64,000 nt of DNA from Thalassia testudinum (lineage: Eukaryota > Streptophyta > Magnoliopsida > Alismatales > Hydrocharitaceae), in the NCBI GenBank assembly GCA_037157565.1, contig JAZHRO010000063.1, forward strand, positions 11,204,001 to 11,268,000. The letters are read 5' to 3'. The notes under the pieces were generated by a model, which did not search any database, was not told where the DNA came from, and worked only from the letters and a program-made list of their open reading frames with translations. The position numbers and the translations under genes are program-made. Positions 58,222 through 64,000 of this stretch are shown one piece after another (positions within the stretch are counted from its first letter, which is position 1; the number at the start of each line of letters is the position of its first letter).

Positions 58222-60148
58222 ATATATAGCATATTTTCTTTTAGCATATTTTCTTTCTGTATATTGCATGCTGACAGGTTGGCCGATGCTAAATGTATAA
58301 TTTCAGGAGCAATTACAAGTGATTTCTACCCACTCTCTCCCTGTTGTATTTATTTTCTTTTATATTCATGCATGAGGACATGCAAGAACTTAGGCATGGG
58401 GGGATAGATACAACAAAACTAAAAATTTTTATGCCAACATTTAGAAAAACCTCGAAGCTGCATGTAAACCGTACTTTAGGACCCTAAATAAAAGAACAAC
58501 CAACTCCACCTCCAATGTTCGCATTGGAGCTAGAAATCGTCCGCAACAGCCATTCCAACTCAACCGCTCACCTCTTATTCTAAATTTAGGGTCAAGCTGA
58601 ATGTAACTCGAAAGGGAAAGTTTATGAAGTACGAATATAAGAGGTTACTTGTTTATAGCATATATACATATTGCATTCATGAATAAGGTTACTTTATTAA
58701 GAGAATGCATTAGGGATTTTATCCTCTAGTTGATTTTTGTAATCTGAAATCCAGTACGACTTTTCACACACGTAGAATTTGCAATGGATCCAAGGTGAAG
58801 GCTGATAAACGTCGATAAATGTCTTTAGTCTGTCAAGAAGAAACAGTGCTTCTTCTCCTGAACCCCTGGACAGTATTTTGGGAGTAAGGCAGATTTTCTT
58901 CCAAAAATCTACCAAATAATGTGAGATGAGAGTAGAGTGTATTGGTGCTCTAAGATTAGTGCAAGGAATCCGGAATCCTAGATAATTAGGTGATGATACT
59001 TAAAAATTAGACATAGTTTTCGCTCCCGGTTCCTGTGTATACATTTTTGTGCGAATTTTGAGAGCCACCAAATAAGGCAAATACGTGGAGAGCGTGTTTT
59101 CATAAAACTAGGACTAAGGTAGATGATTACAACCATTCTTTACGGAATCCTCAGCTGAAGGAGGGTATTGATGTCAAGGTCAAAAATACACCGTCCTATC
59201 CATTTCTCTCGGTGCCGTGAGTAGGTACTTCCACCAAATAAGCCACTCAATATCTCTTGAGTACCACCAATCCCTAATAATGCCTCCTCAATAAAGTTCA
59301 TAGATGTGTACTAGTTGTGTTATATTGAAAAAAATGAAAAAAAAAATAAAAAAATGAAATGAAAATAAAAAATGATGAAAAGAAAGAAAAATTGAAAAAA
59401 ATTACAAAAAGAAGAAAAAGCAAAGAAAAAAGAGTGAATATTTAGTCCAGTTGCATGGAGGTAATACCACTAAATAAATTTGAGATCCACCAAATATGAC
59501 CTTAACCCACCTTTCTTATGGTTCTAACCGCCTGAATACCGGCTGAGGAATTTCGAGATAGTGTTAGGGTTATGGAAACTCAATTAAAGTGTTAATGCCT
59601 AGTAAGACCACCAAATACGAATCATACGTGAGAATCTGGTGAGATTGCGAGCTCTAAAAAAAAAAACAAAAGAAAAAGTGTGAGAGAATGAATACAAATG
59701 AATCAAAAGAGAGTATAGTTTTTCTCGTCTTTCTCTGAGTTAAGTTACGTAATAATTTGGAAATCTAGATTCTATAGTACTAATCTTTATGTAGCACTAA
59801 GTGAGAGTGAGCCACCAAGTATATAATCTTTTCCCTCAGAGATTCTCTACCTAAGCCTAAAGCCAGGGTGAAATTCATAGAATACTTTAAATACCCCGAG
59901 GGAAGAAGTCTGCCTATCCTGCTAGAAATTTAATAGGGGTCAAGTGCAAGCTTTAGAGGTGTATTAGTTTTTCACTCAAATCCGTTGCAAAAGCTACATA
60001 GCTGCACTTTCACGATTGTCTAGATTTTTAGAGCATAAGATGAAAATAAAAAGGAGAAAAATCTCTAGTCATACACTTAATAAAATAATCAGTCCCTTCG
60101 GGACCCTTGCTGTAAATAATTTAGTCTTGCATTGGCTAGGGACTAGCA
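58222..60148 (+). other. 3' untranslated region of E, main part
   Basis: No gene. Resumes after the LINE target repeat. Includes TCATGCATGAGGACATGCA and AGGCATGGGGGGATA (a second purine tract near 58392), A-rich purine tracts (about 59325-59430 and 59655-59690) and repeated CCACCAAATA boxes (59065, 59231, 59487, 59608 and 59812 as CCACCAAGTA). The layout matches the 3' regions of A, B and F. Confidence 0.7.
59065..59821 (+). repeat. Dispersed CCACCAAATA boxes in the E 3' region
   Basis: Exact copies start at 59065, 59231, 59487 and 59608, with a one-base variant at 59812. They lie on both sides of the A-rich tract. F has the same box on its sense (minus) strand. Confidence 0.8.
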
Positions 60149-60167
60149 AGATCTAGGCATAAGGGTA
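60149..60167 (+). promoter_or_regulatory. Polypurine tract of E
   Basis: AGATCTAGGCATAAGGGTA lies directly before the LTR start TGATTGCGCAGCAATCA. It is the same tract type as in A, B, C and F. Confidence 0.75.
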
Positions 60168-60595
60168 TGATTGCGCAGCAATCATAGGTCTTAATTGACC
60201 TAAATTAGGCCAAGACTTAACATAGGTTTGGGTTATTTGTGCATGCATAAGCATTATCTGCATCTTTACTACTTTACTTTAGCTATGCATAAAATAATGT
60301 TATAATGTGCTGATTAAGTACATTATGTCGATTGCAGGAAATAAGCTGATCAGAAGCTGGATCAGGAATACTGGGTGTTGCAGTAGAGCTGGAGCAGAAG
60401 ACTTAAATTAGACGTAGGAATAATAATGTAGGGGAGTCAAGGTTTGCCATTCTATTAAGTAGAAATAAAGCAGTAAAATGTAAAGAGCTTAGATCCATCC
60501 TAGGCCTAGGATAGCTTAGAGACTTCCCCCAAGCCTTAGCCACCCTTAAATTAGGCCACAGCACCCTAGGAAGCCCTAAAACCCTAGTTCCAACC

Positions 60596-60617
60596 CTTAT
60601 CTGGACGTCCAGATAAG
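60596..60617. repeat. 22-bp perfect palindrome in LTR E
   Basis: The half CTTATCTGGAC is followed by its reverse complement, centred on GGACGTCC. It lies upstream of the TATA box. Confidence 0.85.
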
Positions 60618-61512
60618 TTATAAGACATCCAGGACCCTTAGCCAACTCCCGCACACCTCAAACCCACTTCTGCAATGTAATTGGACATCCAACACTTTGT
60701 CAGACATCCAATTTCTGCAGAATACCCAAAACAGAACCTAGATTTCCCCCTGACTCAGATTGGACGTCCAGAACTAAAGTCTGGACTTTTGATTTTTGAG
60801 TATAAGTCGTCTGATCATGTTTTTGGATGTCTGGAACTGGTCTCCAGTTCCTGTTTTGAGATTCAAGCCTTGAACTTGGATCTCTAGCTCCCTAGACCAA
60901 ATCCCAATCCCATAGGAACCTAAATTAAGGTGTCCTAACCCTAGTACATCACCTCTAGACCTACCTAAGGACCTAATTAGGTCCTCACCAAACCCAATTA
61001 ACTTAGATCAAAGTCAATCACCATCACCTAAGTCAATTGGACTCATTGAGTCCAATTGAACTCAAATCTCAACCCACACAAGTTCAATTGGACTTAGTGA
61101 GAGTCCAATTGACCTAAACCCAACCTAATTAAATTATTTCACTCTCATTTAGGTTTACACTTATTCAATTAAACTTAGGTCAAGTTTAATTGCAATTTCC
61201 CCTTAGCAATTATGGTTTGCAACCCTAATTCAAGGCATACACCTACCCAAACCACTTAGGATATAACCTAGACCTCTTAGACAACTAGGGCATGACCCCA
61301 CACACACGCACACCAATTCACGCACACACACTTCTCTAGAGTTCTCTAGAACTCTCTTGAAGAGGCGCCAACTCTTGGTTGCCAAATTTAGCAACCAAGA
61401 GGCATTCAATTCTTAGATCCACAAATGGTGGATCTAAGAAACCACCAACCTCTCTCTTGGCCAGCCATTTTTGGGCTCTCTCTAGAGAGTTCCACACTTC
61501 TCTAGAGAAACT

Positions 61513-61540
61513 CCCTTAGGTCTATAAAAAGACCTAAGGG
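61513..61540 (+). promoter_or_regulatory. TATA box inside a perfect hairpin, LTR E
   Basis: CCCTTAGGTC (61513-61522), then TATAAAAA (61523-61530), then GACCTAAGGG (61531-61540). The arms are perfect 10-bp inverted repeats, and the whole TATA motif forms the loop. Confidence 0.75.
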
Positions 61541-62477
61541 GTGGCCATTTTCACCCATTCACTTTTGGCCATACATGCTTGTCTCCATCCACCTCCACTT
61601 AGGCTAGCCACTACCATCTCCACTCCATCTCCATGAGATGAGCACCACCAAGAAGGATACCACGCCAGGATGCTGAATCACTCCACCAACCTCTCTCCAA
61701 GGGCCGGCTAAGCTCCATTGGCCGCCCCTCATTCTCCTCTCAACCACTCCAAGGCCATCGGAGCCCACCTCCGAATGCCCTCACTTCTAATAGATTAGTA
61801 ACTAGCTCTCTACGTTTACTGCTTATATTTACTGCTTAGTAATGTAGTCCTGATTCTCCCCCAATGATGCATGCAAAATCCCTCCGTAGATTCTTATATG
61901 CGATCATTTTCTGATAGCTAGATTTACATTTTTAAGCATTCCTGTACAAGCTTTCCTCTACATTTCATGTTGCAAACACTTCTCCAAATGAATGAATAAA
62001 AGATACATTTTTATATATATCTCTATGTTTGAAATCATCATGAGCTTATTGGTTGCCATCTTTTCTACGTGATTCAAGTTGCCTATTTTTCACTTATATT
62101 TCGCAACAAGCATGTCGTTTCCGGAAAATATAGAAAATCTAACTATAGATGCATTTTCGGTAAACAGCCACCACATCAGTAGAATTGTGTGCACCGAAAC
62201 TCGCACTTTCACCTTTGTGATCTATTTTACACATGCACACGTAATTAAGGTTCATAATAGAACTAGTGAAATCTTAATCAGAAAACTGGAAATGGGCGTG
62301 CGATTTTAAACAAAGTAGAGCGGTAAAAGATCGAATTCAAAAGTAAAACAAAGGCCTCCTAGAGACGAACGACCGGAACTCAAAGTCCCGTTATCTCTTT
62401 GTAAATATTTTTGTTGATCGTATTGTGCACTATACTACGACGCTTTTCCTATCAGAACGTGCATTACGCACTCAACA

Positions 62478-63487
62478 TGGACCTATTTCAGGGTTTAAAC
62501 ATTCACGTATTTTTTAAGATCCGGATTAGTCCTCAAGAGGTTGAAGAAAGTATAAGGCTGATGTAGTAAGCTTAAGGCTTAGGGATTATTTGGTCCTTTT
62601 TCCTGCCCTTTGGTTTGCAGGACTTGGTAACCTAAAAATCACACACTAAGTCTGATTCAGTGTGTTTAATAAAGAAAATCATGTCAAAAGTGTTCTGTTC
62701 TGAAAAGCTATCTCGAAGATCTAGCCTAAGAGCGGCTCGACAACACAAGCTGATTAAATGAGTTCTCGACGTGGAGAGGTGGAAAATTCCCCTCGAAGAT
62801 GCGTAATAACATATCATCTCCTCAATACTTGCCTTCTAGGATATCTGAATATCCTACTGGGGGCATGTAAGCACCTTGTGCTAGTTCAGGTGCCATGGGC
62901 GGGATTATCCTGAAATATCAATTGCAAGGGCCTGAATTTAGCTACAAAACGTCATGAGCGACACTATCCTGAAGCGTCAAAAGCCAGAGTTCTGAGGCTT
63001 ACCATGGGTGGTGCTGTTTCGAATAATCGAAAGTCAAGAACCCTTCGAGTATTGATGTTGGGCACAAGGAATCTGATACAGACCATGTCCAGGGCCAATT
63101 CCAAGGCTATATTTAGGGAAACATAAAACGAAAAGAGAGAAAACTCTCTAAATGAAAAATCCTTCTCTATCTCTCTTATCAAAAATGCATTGGCAAACTG
63201 AACCTAGACATGTTACGTCTACGCACGGGTGCTTTAACTGCTGAGGCCAACGAACCTCTAGGTAGTTTTTACAGGCCATAGAACCTTAGCGGCATACTCA
63301 GGCTGAAGTTGGTCAGGTTTGGATCTTAGCTGGTACTTGAGTACCTCTGGGCCTATTATTAGTATTCTGATATGATTTCTAGAGATACAACTTAATATTG
63401 CATCCTGACAATTACATCCGACCTAACAACCTAGTTTGATCCATAAGATTTTTGCTAAGGGGCTTGTGAAAGCTAGGCATAGGGGTA
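62478..63487 (+). other. Family C internal 3' region, second copy
   Basis: No gene. Matches 31600-32634: TCCTCAAGAGGTTG, CTTAGGGATTATTTGG, GATGCGTAATAACATATCATC, the threefold repeat (62894, 62953 and 63003) and a closing purine tract GCTAGGCATAGGGGTA. It is the right flank of E, so E may lie inside a family C element. Confidence 0.75.
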
Positions 63488-64000
63488 TGATGGGAACACC
63501 ATCATAGGCCCTAGCTGGCCACTTTTCATCAGGCTTGAAAGATAAATACTCCTACATAACCATCTGAGGGTTATAACTCCACTTCATTCTGTTTTGAGAA
63601 GAGAATAGGAAACTAGGGTTAATTCTATAATTTTAACAGCATATCTAGAACATAGAATAATCAAGAGATTTGTCAGGGGTAAAACTGAAGGACAATTGAG
63701 CATTAAAGATCATAAAGTGGGTCCATGCAGACGGAAATAAGGTTTCACGCATTTCAAGAACTAATACAGCACCCAAAACCCTAATTTCAGACCTGTTAAA
63801 TTACAGAGGTTTTGGTCAGGATAAAATTCATTTAAATCTTCTAAAATTTATATAAAAATATTCCTTGAGGTTTGGTACCCTTGATTTGAGCATTTGAACC
63901 TATTTTAACCTTAAATAGAGTCATAAACAGATTTCTACCTTATTTTGGATTTTTATGCAAATTGCTTAGAACTTAGTCAAAATTGAAATCTAACTTCAAC
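63488..64000 (+). repeat. Family C LTR start, cut by window edge
   Basis: TGATGGGAACACCATCATAGGCC starts after the purine tract and matches 32635 onwards (CTCCTACATAACC, TAAAATTCAT). By position it is a 3' LTR. Confidence 0.88.

Larger units (their letters stand above)
35267..62477 (+). mobile_element. Element E: autonomous Athila-like retrotransposon, decayed
   Basis: E contains leader, gag, protease, RT, RNase H, integrase, a long 3' region, a polypurine tract and a 3' LTR in the order of Ty3/gypsy elements. Its 5' LTR and primer site are missing. The first E base abuts the family C LTR, at a point about 500-700 bases into the leader by comparison with A and B. It is split by F (40759-49273), solo LTR G (49422-51141) and the LINE (52823-58209), all antisense. 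Without these the E sequence is about 11.8 kb. Many stops and several frameshifts make it inactive. Confidence 0.88.
60168..62477 (+). repeat. 3' LTR of element E
   Basis: Starts TGATTGCGCAGCAATCATAGG (palindromic start, as in family C) and ends, by homology with the family C end, at ...GCACTCAACA (62477). About 2310 bases. TATAAAAA at 61523-61530 sits in the loop of a perfect inverted repeat. A 22-bp palindrome is at 60596-60617, and TCTAGA palindromes are at about 61332-61350 and 61480-61505. The right end is inferred, since no target repeat can be checked. Confidence 0.75.

Noticed and set aside
56605..58229. Plus-strand ORFs opposite LINE ORF1
   Set aside because: They are shadows of the minus-strand ORF1, which has the zinc knuckles and the DUF4283-like region.
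58222..60148. A possible envelope-like ORF after integrase in E, as in some Athila elements
   Set aside because: No long frame or transmembrane segment is present, only short ORFs in an A-rich untranslated region.

Overview
The window is a block of nested plant transposable elements. I found no host protein gene, tRNA, rRNA or CRISPR. Three things point to a flowering plant: Ty3/gypsy elements of the Athila type with primer sites complementary to plant tRNA-Asp, a SIRE/Maximus-like copia LTR, and an L1-type LINE with ORF1 zinc knuckles at the N terminus. The LINE ORF1 layout leans towards a monocot, but this is weak evidence. Family names A to H below are local labels.

Left third (1-19344). 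Element A (5' LTR remainder 1177-3025, 3' LTR 17530-19344) is a non-autonomous Athila-like element with a decayed ORF of unknown function (URF). A reverse solo LTR of family C (6807-16946, TSD CCCAG) sits in its 3' untranslated region. A complete second non-autonomous element, B (8035-15563, TSD GAAGC), sits inside that solo LTR. Insertion order is therefore A, then C, then B. Another reverse family C LTR end occupies 1-1176.

Middle (19345-35266). SIRE-like LTR fragments (19345 to about 20880) precede an Athila-type gag-protease remnant, D (22034-24608). D passes abruptly into the leader and URF of a non-autonomous element, H (24609-29984). H is split by a second reverse solo LTR of family C (25779-28344, TSD CCTAC) and cut by a reverse A-like LTR fragment (29985-30530). 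A forward, internally deleted family C element follows (30531-35266). Its two flanks do not match.

Right half (35267-64000). Element E is an autonomous Athila-like element with gag, protease, RT, RNase H and integrase, all decayed, and a 3' LTR at 60168-62477. Its 5' LTR is missing. E carries three antisense insertions: non-autonomous element F (40759-49273) and solo copia LTR G (49422-51141), both in the RNase H region, and a full-length LINE (52823-58209, TSD ATAACCATTTTT) after integrase. The window ends in family C internal sequence and the start of its LTR.

The elements appear to form a cohort. Autonomous E (and remnant D) and non-autonomous A, B, F and H share a tRNA-Asp primer site, a near-identical polypurine tract, a leader splice-acceptor-like site and a long A-rich, repeat-bearing 3' untranslated region, each where that part survives. 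The non-autonomous members lack the capsid domain and pol. They encode instead a 500-665 codon protein: a Tyr/Pro/Asn-rich N terminus, a coiled coil and an acidic C terminus. This URF family and its shared cis-signals are the most unusual content of the window.
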